A stretch of DNA of 64,000 bases from Prostheceraeus crozeri (Eukaryota; Platyhelminthes; Polycladida; Euryleptidae), in NCBI GenBank assembly GCA_907163375.1, contig CAJQUW010012972.1, positions 62,001-126,000 on the forward strand, in the 5' to 3' direction. Positions 23,183 through 32,243 of this stretch are shown one piece after another. Position numbers and translations under genes: made by a program. Position 1 is the stretch's first letter; every line of letters begins with the position of its first letter. Under the pieces are notes generated by a model. It did not search any database and was not told the DNA's origin. It saw only the letters and a list, made by a program, of their open reading frames with translations.

Positions 23183-24089
23183 GTTGACACAGCTCCTTTG
23201 CCTATCGACAGATTCACTCAAGGTCAGGCATTTTCAGTCACAGGCGTTGACCTGGCCGGACCTCTGTTTTTGAAGGATGGAAGTAAGACTTGGATTGTCT
23301 TGTTTACTTGTGCTGTATACCGATGCGTTCATTTAGAATTGGTGAATTCGCTCTCTACTGAGGATTTTATGATGGCATTTTCTCGATTCATATCTCGGAG
23401 AGGTGGACCCGTGACTGTTTACAGAGATAATGGTGAATATTGTCGGTTTTGCCAATTTGTCGAAAAAACTTGATTGGATAAAGATTGAGACGAGCGCCAG
23501 TGTTCAGCGAATACAGTGGAAATTCAATCCACCAACTACCGCTTGGTGGGGAGGTTGGTGGGAGCGTTTAATCCGAATGATAAAGGATTTACTGAAAAGA
23601 ACGCTTGGAAGACAACGATTGACTTACATTGAACTCGTGACTATATTGTTCGAAGTTGAGGCGATTTTTAATGGTCGACCATTGACTAATGTCACCGAAG
23701 ACAATGACGACGTCATCACATTGACACCAGATATGTTTTTGAACAATATTGAAAGGAACAGGTTTCCAGAATTTGAGGTTAGCGGGGACAAATTGGGCAA
23801 ACGGTTCAAGTCTATGTGACGTTTGAGAAAGGAACTAGAAATGAGGTTTCGAAATGAGCATCTAGCTTATTAAGTTGGAGGGGCCAAGCAGTCTCGAAAT
23901 CGAACTGAGTTAGAGGTTGGTGACGTTGTGCTGATGGGAGCAGATAATAAGAAGCGCTTGGATTGGGCTATGGGAAAAATTTCGGAACTAGTTGAAGGTC
24001 GGGATGGCAAGGTCAGGGTGGCGGGAGTACTGACCAAGTCAGGGGTGATTATGCGTCCCCTTCAAAGATTGTATCCACTTCTATCCACT

Positions 24090-24121
24090 TCGGTCGATGT
24101 AAGTGCACTTACATCGACCGA
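24090..24121. repeat. Perfect 32-bp palindrome
   Basis: A perfect dyad (TCGGTCGATGTAAGTG and its complement) near the end of the BEL pol remnant. The right arm may be a small inverted duplication, since the left arm reads in frame with the integrase C-terminus. Confidence 0.85.
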
Positions 24122-24325
24122 TAGAAGGCGCTGGACGTCTTTCTTTTAATCTTAACTTAAAGTGATAAAGACCAATAAACGTTTTAACGAGAGAGTCCTG
24201 ATACTTTTGTTCTGTCTTGAACTATTTGGAAAATGGCTAACCTTTCTCTCCGCTTGGTCAACTACTTCAATATTTGTTTTATCTTTTGACAGAGATTTAT
24301 CCCCCTTTCAAAAGAGGAGGGAGGA

Positions 24326-24352
24326 TGTTAGAAATTGGTCGGTAAATGTATT
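24326..24352 (+). repeat. BEL/Pao 3' LTR, first bases
   Basis: TGTTAGAAATTGGTCGG follows the polypurine tract directly, as expected for the start of a BEL-type LTR. The Polinton is inserted 27 bases in; the LTR resumes at 35813. Confidence 0.8.
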
Positions 24353-25160
24353 AGTAGTAAGTAAAACTCCACCACTGGACCGCGCAAGATGGCCGCCGTT
24401 GCTGACGTCCCCCCCTCCTGTCAGTCGAGTCGGTCGTGGTGAGCCGTCGTGTTGCTTCGAGTCTGACGTCCCCCCCCCTCCTGTCAGCCGAGTCGGTCGT
24501 GGTGAGCCGTCGTGTTGCTTCGAGTCTGACGTCCCCCCCTCCTGTCAGTCGAGTCGGTCGTGGTGAGCCGTCGTGTTGCTTCGAGTCTGACGTCCCCCCC
24601 TCCTGTCAGTCGAGTCGGTCGTGGTGAGCCGTCGTGTTGCTTCGAGTCTGACGTCCCCCCCTCTGGCCGGCCGACGTAGCGAGCGGTGGTTTGTGCTGCG
24701 CTCTCCAGGTTGGCGTGGTGTGCCGGCCAGGTTGGGAGGGTGGAATGTCGTAGCTCACCTGAAAAAATCCTAAGTGTCAGAGTGGCTTTGTATGGTCAAA
24801 ATTTTGAAAATTTTCCAAAGTGTGGCATTTCGACCTGGGACCTTTACCAAAACATTTTTCATCAAATTTCACTGACCCCCCCCCCCCCGACAGCGATCTT
24901 CTAACTTTGGTTCTAGTGGACGGATTTTGTCTTACAGCTACTCGTTTGAAAGAGGAGAAACAACTGCTCCGTGACATTTTTTGTTGCGAGTCAATCGGAC
25001 CAGCCGTTCAAAAGTTAGAGCTGTTACAAGATTTTAGGTCGGAGCTCACCTAAAAAATCCTAAGTGTCAGAGTGACTTTGTACGGTCAAAATTTTGAAAA
25101 TTTTCCAAAGTGTGGCATTTCGACCTGGGACCCTGACCAAAGTTTGTTTCATCAAATTTC
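24353..25160. repeat. Polinton left terminal inverted repeat
   Basis: Matches 34997-35806 in inverted orientation. It includes four 62-bp tandem units (24400-24660), an AAGATGGCCGCC word resembling a YY1 site (24386-24397), and repeated CTGACGTC words. Differences between the arms are mainly poly-C length and a few substitutions. Confidence 0.92.
24400..24660. repeat. 62-bp tandem repeat in TIR, four copies
   Basis: Each unit begins CTGACGTCCCCCCCTCCTGT and ends in TTGCTTCGAGT. Copies differ only in C-run length and single bases. TGACGT is a CRE/ATF half-site, so the array may bind host factors. The same array occurs in the right TIR. Confidence 0.9.
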
Positions 25161-25254
25161 TCCGAACGAGGGGGGGAGGGGGGGTCAGTGAAATTTGATG
25201 AAACAAACTTTGTTCAGGGTCCCAGGTCGAAATGCCACACTTTGGAAAATTTTC
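25096..25254. repeat. 65-bp-arm hairpin at the inner edge of the left TIR only
   Basis: Arms 25096-25160 and 25190-25254 are inverted copies of the inner TIR sequence (GAAAATTTTCCAAAGTGTGG...) around a G-rich 29-base loop. The right TIR lacks this second arm, so the left end carries an extra inverted piece of TIR. Confidence 0.88.
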
Positions 25255-25554
25255 CTGTAAAGGGCGGCGGTGAAACCCGTAGCTATGTATACCGCAAGGG
25301 ACATTCGGCAATGGTCAATCTTGTTTAACCTCTCTGCGTCATGTTTGCAAGTGATTGCCTCTGTCTCAACGTAGTATGCATTCGCGCCAGGGCGACATTT
25401 AGCCAACTGTCGAAGGTTGCCTAAAACTTTCCATTGCATACGTTATGAGAACCATGAGTTCTACCTGTCTCTATCAATGAGACGAATTGATGAATGGAAT
25501 GAAATGGGAGGACACTCACGCGCCACACGCAACATAACACACTTCTCTCTTTCG

Positions 25555-26166
25555 TAGTCTAACAAGCTCTTTACACATGGATCGCAGTCGATTGCTATCC
25601 CTGCATCAGAAGTGTAAGCTATCTAAATTTTATTTAACACTATTTCAACTACCATCATCGCCCATATGAAATGTTTTAAGATTTACAAGTTAGACTAAGC
25701 GTGCTACTATTTCCAAATGAAAAAGTATACATGGTTAAATCATCCACTTAAGCCTATCCATAGTCTAACAAGCTCTTTACACATGGATCGCAGTCGATTG
25801 CTATCCCTGTATCAGAAGTGTAAGCTATCTTAATTTATTTGACACTATTTCATCTACCATCATCGGCCATATGAAATGTTATAAGATTTACAAGTTAGAC
25901 TAAGCGTGCTACTATTTCCAAATGAAAAAGTATACATGGTTAAATCATCCACTTAAGCCTATCCGTAGTCTAACAAGCTCTTTACACATGGATCGCAGTC
26001 GATTGCTATCCCTGTATCAGAAATGTAAGCCATCTTAATTTTATTTAACACTATTTCATCTACCATCATCGGCCATATGAAATGTTATAAGATTTACAAG
26101 TTAGACTAAGCGTGCTACTATTTCCAAATGAAAAAGTATACATGGTTAAATCATCCACTGAAGCCC
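25555..26166. repeat. 206-bp tandem repeat, three copies
   Basis: Units start with TAGTCTAACAAGCTCTTTAC at 25555, 25761 and about 25966 and are nearly identical. They contain no gene and lie between the left TIR and the first coding region of the Polinton. They could be an iteron-like or regulatory array. The 25260-25554 spacer shows nothing else. Confidence 0.92.
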
Positions 26167-26212
26167 CAATCAAGTAAGTCAGTATGAAAGCAAAGATAAT
26201 ACGAAATAAAAA

Positions 26213-26218
26213 TTTATT
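26213..26218 (-). terminator. AATAAA overlapping stop codon of the 149-aa gene
   Basis: A poly(A) signal on the minus strand shares bases with the TAA stop, so the 3' UTR is minimal. The protease gene has the same arrangement. Confidence 0.65.
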
Positions 26219-26666
26219 ATGGCATGTATTTCAAAAGGTCTTCATCGTCAATATCGTCCCAGAGTCTGACTTCACATAGATCGCAAAAACAGTTCACTTG
26301 CTTCAATCGTTCTTCTACCGCGAGCCTCACTTTGTCGATGTACTCCCACTCCGCCATAGTTCGTGGCTGGGAGCTAGGGGTGTACCATTCCCATAATTGA
26401 TGGAGGAATTTGGTGCTGGTGATCTCCATCACATCATCAGTATCGTACTGCAGATACTTCCACCTCACGCCTGTTAAGTCGGGACACTCCTTCTCACACA
26501 CAATCTCCTCTTCGTCGTCCGCTGGTAATGACAACTTTCTGATATTGTCCAGTCGGTATATTTTCTCCACCTTCCCCTTCGTTGGAGCGTTTGGTGCAAC
26601 GAGCGCCTTTGGTGTTGAGCATGGAGAAGAGAATTTTGTGTTCGGCGTTGTCGGAGGGCATGTCAT
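26217..26666 (-). CDS. Polinton small acidic protein, unrecognised (149 aa)
   Basis: It starts at an ATG downstream of a TATA-like box near 26765. The N-terminus (residues 1-30) is Pro/Thr/Ala-rich. An acidic run DDEEE lies near residue 50. The C-terminal third has a CFCDLC cysteine cluster, possibly metal-binding, and an acidic tail. It is the last gene at this end, separate from the capsid block, and its stop codon overlaps an AATAAA signal (26213-26218). I do not recognise a family; it may be an early or host-interaction protein. The frame is intact. Confidence 0.65.
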   Translation of the reverse strand: MTCPPTTPNTKFSSPCSTPKALVAPNAPTKGKVEKIYRLDNIRKLSLPADDEEEIVCEKECPDLTGVRWKYLQYDTDDVMEITSTKFLHQLWEWYTPSSQPRTMAEWEYIDKVRLAVEERLKQVNCFCDLCEVRLWDDIDDEDLLKYMP

Positions 26667-26723
26667 GTTGACTGTGAATAATAACTTTGAAATGTTTTCT
26701 AATTCTTAAGTATAAACAAGCAA

Positions 26724-26773
26724 CCAATCAGAATGAACAGCCAATGAATGATGAATATGAAAGTATATATATG
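26724..26773 (+). promoter_or_regulatory. CCAAT-CCAAT-TATA module, plus-strand orientation
   Basis: CCAAT boxes at 26724-26728 and 26741-26745 (17 bp apart) are followed by TATATATA at 26764-26771. The same spacing appears on the minus strand at 34671-34719 in front of the spliced gene. Read forward it points into the short interval 26.79-26.97 kb. Because the TATA box is self-complementary it may instead serve the 149-aa gene on the minus strand. Confidence 0.5.
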
Positions 26774-26809
26774 TAAAGTGACATTCGTATCATTTCACAC
26801 TGTCTTTGA

Positions 26810-26897
26810 GACGTATAAGTTAAGTGTTCTCTGGCGAATTCTGTTATTATTTGAGGCGTACAAGTGAACTGCTCTCTCGTGAATTCCAAAATTGAGT
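26810..26897. repeat. Imperfect direct repeat of about 36 bp, two copies
   Basis: GAGACGTATAAGTTAAGTGT... and GAGGCGTACAAGTGAACTGC..., each ending in GAATTC, about 52 bp apart. They lie in the only sizeable non-coding gap between Polinton genes. Confidence 0.7.
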
Positions 26898-26907
26898 GAA
26901 GTATGTA

Positions 26908-26940
26908 CTGATTGGGTACTGATTGGGTAGTGATTGGGTA
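26908..26940 (-). promoter_or_regulatory. Three tandem CCCAATCA boxes
   Basis: An 11-bp unit CTGATTGGGTA is repeated three times, which gives three CCAAT boxes on the minus strand, upstream of the 149-aa gene. An AATAAA on the plus strand follows at 26964-26969. Confidence 0.6.
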
Positions 26941-26994
26941 TGTACGTACCCAGCGGATTGTAAAATAAAAAACAATTTTTCAAACATGATGTTT

Positions 26995-27456
26995 TTATTT
27001 CAAATCATGATAGAACTTACAAATCATTTTTTCATTAGAGGATGGATTACATGAAAAGTTTTGAATAACAGATACAAATCGAGATGCATGTAAACGTTTT
27101 AAGATGAAGTACAGTACAAAAGCACCACACGTTGATGAAAGTGGATGTTGTAGTATGCGTTCATTTCGCTGATATTGACGTGTATGTTTTCTCAACCACT
27201 GCTGTGTTGGTATATTTGGAGGTTGAGCAAGAGAGTCAAATAGTTCACCACGTCGGTCTTCTCCAATAAAGATCGCTTTCCAATGCTCACCGCCTAAATT
27301 CTGCGAATGAGTGTTTAGCACAATAAAGATGAGATAGTGATTTACTGCAGGTGGTAAGGTATCGAGCGAATAGACATAATCGAAAGCTTTCAACGTCGCT
27401 TCGTCTGCATTACGCTGTACTTTAGTTTTAATATCGTCAGCAGTCAACCAACTCAT
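26995..27456 (-). CDS. Polinton adenovirus-type cysteine protease (adenain-like, 153 aa)
   Basis: It matches the C5/Ulp1-type fold pattern. The catalytic His lies in GGEHWKAI (about residue 58), followed by an acidic residue in LFDSLA (about residue 74). The catalytic Cys is in STCGAF (about residue 128), with a Gln-rich stretch before it. In adenoviruses and Polintons this enzyme trims capsid and core precursors at xGG-x sites, and two neighbouring proteins here carry QxGG sites. Its ATG overlaps the capsid stop (TAATG), implying coordinated expression. The stop overlaps AATAAA at 26994-26999. The frame is intact. Confidence 0.88.
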   Translation of the reverse strand: MSWLTADDIKTKVQRNADEATLKAFDYVYSLDTLPPAVNHYLIFIVLNTHSQNLGGEHWKAIFIGEDRRGELFDSLAQPPNIPTQQWLRKHTRQYQRNERILQHPLSSTCGAFVLYFILKRLHASRFVSVIQNFSCNPSSNEKMICKFYHDLK

Positions 27457-28737
27457 TAACGATTATACTGAAGAATCACGTCACGATACTTTGTAATTTC
27501 AATATTTGAATCGAAGACTGCATAAATTAATACATTGATCGTCTCAGGTAGTGTTCTTTTGAACGTCAAATCCAAACGAATATTATGAGGCACGTTCGCT
27601 TGACGATAGGGTGCACTAATATCGCTGTCAGCAGTCAAATCAAATGCATAAATAGTATATCCACTCTTAAACTCTTTCATAGTCAGTCCGTTGGTGTCAT
27701 CCGTATTGTAAAAGCCAAAGACATCCATAAAATCAACATATCTGCGCATAAATTGATCCGAAGCACAATCTGGTTTGTAGGGTGGACCAGGATGACTCAC
27801 ACCATTTACACGTAAAGCAATTTCACTTAACTGATTGTGTTTAAAATTGAAAGGATTCTTCTTTATATTACCATTAAATGCATCATTTTCAACCATTGCC
27901 ACCATGAGGAGCTTCGGTGCTTCCGATGGAAAGAGGCCATCTTTCATGAAACTCTTTTGATCTTTCGGAATTGTAAAGGTGAGAAGCTTTGTATGCTGAA
28001 CGGGGTAAATGGCATTTTGGCGGTTAAGACCTTCAGCATGTCCTCTAATATTAGACACTTGGATTCGGTACTACTCGACGAATGTAAAGTGCAATATCTT
28101 CCACATGAATTCTAAAGTTGTCAACTTTATCAAATGCATTCAGCGCAAATTCAGGCTTATTCAATGTCAGCTTGAGTCGCATGCTGGTATTACAGAGTAA
28201 AAACTTTGACTGTCTAAAGAAGTCTAAATTCAGCGGACCATATAGCTGACATACTTTACTATCTTTAATCATAGCAGATCGCTTTACAAAGCCACTGCTT
28301 GTTTCAGCATCAAATTTTCCTGCTTCATCTCTGTACCATCCCATGGCTTCCATATGACTTTTTTGTGCTGCTGGATGAAACTGTGATACATGATTGAAAT
28401 ATGATTTATAGGGATAATCGCTTTGGCCACCTTCCACCTGCTGCTCTCCAATCGTTAGAGAAACATCGCGAAGTAATGTAGTCAATGGTAAATTGTTCAG
28501 TCCAACTTTATGTGCATCGTCAATAGCAGTTCCATCTGCTTGCTGAATTCTAAACCTCAAATCAACCATCGCATAACTCAAATCTATGTAGTCATCACTA
28601 CCACCAGGAATAACAAATTCAATGGGGCCAGCATTCCCAGCTGTTCGAGGATGATAATCTACAATACTTGAACTAAGAATATCTGTCTGTATGGCTTGTT
28701 GATCAAACAAACAAAACCCGGAAGTTTTACACTCCAT
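27456..28737 (-). pseudogene. Polinton major capsid protein (double jelly-roll), one frameshift
   Basis: Two overlapping open frames (28737-28051 and 28058-27456) together give about 430 residues. They resemble the Polinton major capsid protein, known in databases through nematode F54H12.2-like proteins: an early VDYHPR...IEFVIPG block, YIDLS, LLRDVSL, YPYKSY, then KNPFNFKH, RRYVDFMD, the SGYTIYAFDLT segment and INVLIYAVFD near the end. It would form the hexameric capsid shell. The frame changes at about 28051-28058 and the second half has no ATG. Whether this is mutation, assembly error or programmed shift is unknown. An ATG follows the core-gene stop closely. Confidence 0.85.
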
Positions 28738-28739
28738 GA

Positions 28740-29195
28740 TTAGAAGTTATGGCAGCGTCGTCGTTTAGCGCCTGATGAATGATTAGAGCCTCTGCGACGT
28801 TTGCGTGAATGCCTTTTGACTGAAGATCGCACCTTACCAGCTCCGCGATGTTTCCTTCTTCCTTTATTCATTCGTTTAGGCGATTTCTTTCCTTGAGTAA
28901 CACCAGCAATGGTCTGCTTCAATGTTTTTAAACCGCGTTCCTTCCCACGATTCAACAAACTGCTCTTAAAACTTCTACCTCTGGAAAGATCACTAGCAAC
29001 ATCACCAGCAAAGCCAACGGCATTACTTAAAACATTTCGTTTTAAAGATCTACCGACATTGGATATGAGAGGTGCTACAACAGATTTCAGTGCACCAAGT
29101 ATGCTACCTCCACGTTGGCGGCGAGCGCCGCTGTAAATTTGTCCTCCACTACTTACATAGGAGGGTCGTGAATAAAATGAGGCAGTTGGATTCAT
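28740..29195 (-). CDS. Polinton basic core/membrane-active-like protein (151 aa)
   Basis: The N-terminal part has SGGQIYSGARRQRGG followed by a hydrophobic/amphipathic stretch (SILGALKSVV...). The C-terminal 60 residues are extremely Arg/Lys-rich. QRGG|S fits the adenain consensus (Q)xGG-x, so the protein is probably cut by the neighbouring protease, as adenovirus pVI and core peptides are. It may carry a membrane-lytic peptide plus a DNA-condensing tail. The TAA stop is two bases before the capsid ATG. The frame is intact. Confidence 0.7.
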   Translation of the reverse strand: MNPTASFYSRPSYVSSGGQIYSGARRQRGGSILGALKSVVAPLISNVGRSLKRNVLSNAVGFAGDVASDLSRGRSFKSSLLNRGKERGLKTLKQTIAGVTQGKKSPKRMNKGRRKHRGAGKVRSSVKRHSRKRRRGSNHSSGAKRRRCHNF

Positions 29196-29236
29196 AGCTC
29201 AAACCCTAAACATTGTTAGTTACAACTTTGCATGAA

Positions 29237-30501
29237 TCACTGTCGATCACTTAGATGAAAGATGTCGGCACGACGCATCCAAGAGTTCATACTTGAAGGA
29301 TAACCAGTCCATTTAACAAGACACCATTCTTGACCTTGTCGTTTTTTACATCGAATGATTTTCTCTACCAAATATGTTTCACTTTCAGTGACTACCTCAA
29401 TCTCATCGCGGTAAAAGCTACCCACAATTTCTTCATTATCGTAATCTTTCAACTTGTAGGTGGTGGGAGAGTCTCTTTGATCAATCCTTGATACTGTAAA
29501 TACCTCCTCTGTCCAATTCGGAAGTTACCCTTTAGCAAAAACACTTCACTTTTGAGATACGAACTTTATCACCAATTTTCACATCACTTTTCACATGAGT
29601 GCGTTTACGTTGGAATGATTCGCGCACTTTATCTACATTGTCAGCATTTACATCTACTGGTCTGAGTCCAATAGAACGATGGATAGAGTGATTGTAGGCA
29701 TGGAGTGTATCTTGTAGAACCTTTGTCCAATTTTGTGTCAAGTTGGCAGTAAAATGTCGCCACAAGCGATTTTTTAATGTGCGATTAAAACGTTCAACGA
29801 GTGCAGCTTTATAAGCACTCTTTACACTAAACAACTCAATGTCATGCCTCTCAAATAATCTTCTCACATGCTGATTTTCAAACTCTTTTCCTTGATCACT
29901 CTGAATTCTTTTTGGAATGCGACCTTCTCGAAAAATTGTTTGGAATGCTTTTGCTACTCCTTTCCCTTCTTTAGTTTTTAAAGGTTGAGCCCACGCATAA
30001 CGCGAGAAAATATCAATGACGGTTAAAATAAAATTATTGCCCGAGTTATGTTTTGAAATGGAGGCAACATCACACAAATCTGCTTGCCACTGTTCATCGA
30101 TGTCATGAACAATATAATGGCGGGTGTGGTACTTCTTTTTCGCTTGTTTGTGGAGTGTATAGGTAGCCTGACCCTTTAACCATCGTTTCACTTGTGATTG
30201 TGGAAGACCACTCGCTTTTGATAATTTCTTGATCGATGCAAATCCTGCCGGATGTTTTACATCATAACAGATTGACTTCAAACGCTCAGTCGATGACGAC
30301 TGACTCTTTTTCCTCCTTCTCATCTTTTTGCTTTCTTGCCTTTCTACATTTACAACAACTGCAGCATTTAGCTTCAGCGGTTTTGCGATCGTGTTCACAT
30401 TGCTTAGGAGTTTCATTGTGAGAGCTGGCGCAGGAGGTGCAAGTGACAACGACACTCACCTCTGGCGGCTCATTACATGGCAAGCAACACATCTGCTTCA
30501 T
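29237..30501 (-). pseudogene. Polinton integrase with N-terminal Cys-rich region and C-terminal chromodomain (broken)
   Basis: The only plausible ATG is at 30501, one base after the upstream stop. It opens a Cys-rich segment (CCLPC, CTSC, CCSCCKC), possibly zinc-binding. The frame then shifts near 30300 into the rve core (29532-30455 frame): catalytic D in QADLCDV, D in IQSDQGKEF, E in ALVERFNRTLKN. A second frame change near 29535 and a TAA near 29525 separate the C-terminus. That part (29452-29237) is a chromodomain with YLVEKIIRCKKRQGQEWCLV and KWTGY. Chromodomains target integration to modified histones. The integrase makes the 6-bp target duplication; this copy is not translatable as one protein. 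Confidence 0.85.
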
Positions 30502-30502
30502 A

Positions 30503-31195
30503 TTAATAGTCTGAGAACATGTATTTCTTGGGAGGAGCTGTTTTACGTTTTCCTTTTACTAGTTTTAGTGGTGGTGTAGATCTACGTCGAGTTCTTCCTC
30601 TTGTTTGCTTAGTGAGTGTGGGAGGGGATGTAGCAGGTGACGTCTTAAACCAATTTGTAGGCATTTTCATCGTCTGAAGCATTGGAGCAGTAGCCACTGT
30701 TGAATCAAGTTCTTTCAATGTCTCATTATTCAAAGCAAATTTTGGTACATTATGGTTTTTCAATAGTTTAAGAAAGTATGTCCAACCAGGTGGAACATAG
30801 CCCTGACGGCGCTTTCTACGTGTCGCATACTGAATCAAGTCTTCATAACGTGAAGCATCAATCACCTTATTTTCATCTGTAATGATTTCTCCTCTATCAT
30901 TTACATTGAGATGGGGTTCAATACTATTGAAAAGAGATATGGCATGTGCGCGAGATGCTAAAGGTGTAGCAGTCGATACAGAGTCACGCATCTTATTCTT
31001 CAAGTTTTTCAATTGCTCAACAGTTTCCGATTGTAATAATACAGCACGATGTGGATCTTTGATGTGAACATTTTGCTGATAATCTATTTCTTTCCTATAC
31101 ATTTGATTTGCAAGAGGTTGCTTTACTTGCTGCATGGCAGTCAATTGTACATATTCATCCTGAGGAATAACAATCATGCGAGAATAAGAACTCAT
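30503..31195 (-). CDS. Polinton protein of unknown function (230 aa)
   Basis: The ATG overlaps the ATPase stop (ATGA). A middle coiled-coil-like stretch (LLQSETVEQLKNLKNKMRDS) leads to YEDLIQYATRRKRR, then GYVPPGWTYFLKLLKNHNVP, and a Pro/Lys/Arg-rich tail. The PPGW..F..LL...NVP pattern is one I associate with uncharacterised Polinton proteins, but I cannot name a function. Its place between ATPase and integrase, in the capsid block, suggests a virion or assembly role. The frame is intact. Confidence 0.65.
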   Translation of the reverse strand: MSSYSRMIVIPQDEYVQLTAMQQVKQPLANQMYRKEIDYQQNVHIKDPHRAVLLQSETVEQLKNLKNKMRDSVSTATPLASRAHAISLFNSIEPHLNVNDRGEIITDENKVIDASRYEDLIQYATRRKRRQGYVPPGWTYFLKLLKNHNVPKFALNNETLKELDSTVATAPMLQTMKMPTNWFKTSPATSPPTLTKQTRGRTRRRSTPPLKLVKGKRKTAPPKKYMFSDY

Positions 31196-31809
31196 AGTTT
31201 GTAGATAATCATGGGAGTTTTCAAAATATCACTTCGAAATCTAAATTCTTCCGGACACTCTTGCGTAAAGTCAATGAATAAGTAACCGTGTGGTTTTTCA
31301 GTAGCTGCTTGAAAAATTTCAATTAAGGCTTTTGATCCTCTTGGTGCAACTTGTCGAGCTAAAATTTCAAATTGACTTTTATCTCGCGGATTCTTGAAAA
31401 TAGCATAATAGTGTGTATTCAGGTTTCGTGTACGAGCTTCTTTTCCATCAGGAAACAAATTTTGTGTGATATAGATGATAAAGCACCTTTTATGATGTGC
31501 TGCGCGAGTGAACATATCTGTAACATCTTTTGAATTCTTACTTTCTTTTAATAAATCATCCAATACAACAACATCATTAGACTGAAGTTTAGCCACTGCA
31601 ATAATTCCTCCATGTCGAATAAAGTTGCGACTTTGCAATTCCTGAAACAGCGACGGTTGATAAATACCATAACACCAAATCACTCGATTGATAGGTTCCT
31701 TAAACAACTCCCTTCTTTTATCCAATAAATTCAGCGTGAAAACAGTTTTACCTGCATGAGATGGACCTGATACAGTCAGAACTTTATCACATTGAAGTCT
31801 GAAATCCAT
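31192..31809 (-). CDS. Polinton genome-packaging ATPase (FtsK/HerA type, 205 aa)
   Basis: I place the start at the ATG at 31809 (MDFRLQCDKV); the open frame upstream begins only with TTG. The Walker A is GPSHAGKT, the Walker B is DVVVLDDLL, and the sensor-like YITQNLF follows. These mark the A32-like packaging ATPases of Polintons and relatives, which pump DNA into capsids. Length is typical. The stop overlaps the ATG of the 230-aa gene, and the gene ends in phase with the capsid block. No damage seen. Confidence 0.88.
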   Translation of the reverse strand: MDFRLQCDKVLTVSGPSHAGKTVFTLNLLDKRRELFKEPINRVIWCYGIYQPSLFQELQSRNFIRHGGIIAVAKLQSNDVVVLDDLLKESKNSKDVTDMFTRAAHHKRCFIIYITQNLFPDGKEARTRNLNTHYYAIFKNPRDKSQFEILARQVAPRGSKALIEIFQAATEKPHGYLFIDFTQECPEEFRFRSDILKTPMIIYKL

Positions 31810-31840
31810 TATAATACTTTGAGATTCAACATTTGCATAA

Positions 31841-32191
31841 TTAACGTCTAGAGCCAAAGATATTACCCAATACGTTGCCCACGATAGGAGCTAGCATCGG
31901 TAGTAACGCTGGAAGGAGACCACCCTTTTGTGTTAGAGTTTCCCTCTTTCTTTGAAGGGTGACTTTAGGATTGGAGATGAAACGCAATTTCGTAGCATAT
32001 CGCTTAAGTAACTTTCGTTGTTTTGGTGCTAATTTCTTCGTCCTCAACTTTCTCACATGAGAAATAATTTCACGAATGAATTTATCGTTAGCATGTCGTA
32101 TAGCATTGTATCGCTGATTTGCTTTCATTCGTCGGAGAGCTTGAATGGCTGAAGAAAACTTTGAAGACTTTTGACTTTTACGTTTCGCCAT
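31841..32191 (-). CDS. Polinton basic protein with adenain site and hydrophobic tail (116 aa)
   Basis: Residues 1-85 are Lys/Arg-rich (MAKRKSQKSSKFSS...). QKGG|L near residue 90 fits the adenain consensus, and the last 26 residues (LLPALLPMLAPIVGNVLGNI) form a hydrophobic, probably membrane-active helix. The layout is the mirror image of adenovirus pVI (helix released by cleavage), so it may be a minor capsid or endosome-penetration protein. The frame is intact. Confidence 0.65.
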   Translation of the reverse strand: MAKRKSQKSSKFSSAIQALRRMKANQRYNAIRHANDKFIREIISHVRKLRTKKLAPKQRKLLKRYATKLRFISNPKVTLQRKRETLTQKGGLLPALLPMLAPIVGNVLGNIFGSRR

Positions 32192-32243
32192 TTTCCGTGT
32201 TAGTCTTTGCTAAAAACCTGTCTTTACCACATTTGCATAGGTA

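Larger units (their letters stand above)
21490..24325 (+). pseudogene. BEL/Pao retrotransposon pol remnant (C-terminal RT region to integrase)
   Basis: Fragments in order: LKNLRTMAWINRFI (about 21510), an EQTIFRLVQG-type block (21600), PILLPSSHPIVDKFIHFEH (21920-21970), a CTTC zinc finger (22050), then after the inserted hAT the integrase core. The integrase Asp residues are in VTGVDLAGP and VYRDNG, and the Glu is in WWGGWWERLI. The frame changes near 23430 and two stops lie near 23818 and 23877. A polypurine tract (AAAAGAGGAGGGAGG) precedes the LTR. The protein would integrate element DNA; this copy is dead. Confidence 0.85.

Noticed and set aside
26500-26530. LxCxE retinoblastoma-binding motif in the 149-aa protein
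   Set aside because: The candidate reads IVCEK; the required Glu is one position off.
29237-29452. Stand-alone chromodomain gene
   Set aside because: Begins with TTG, not ATG, and directly follows the integrase core; it is the integrase C-terminus cut off by mutations.
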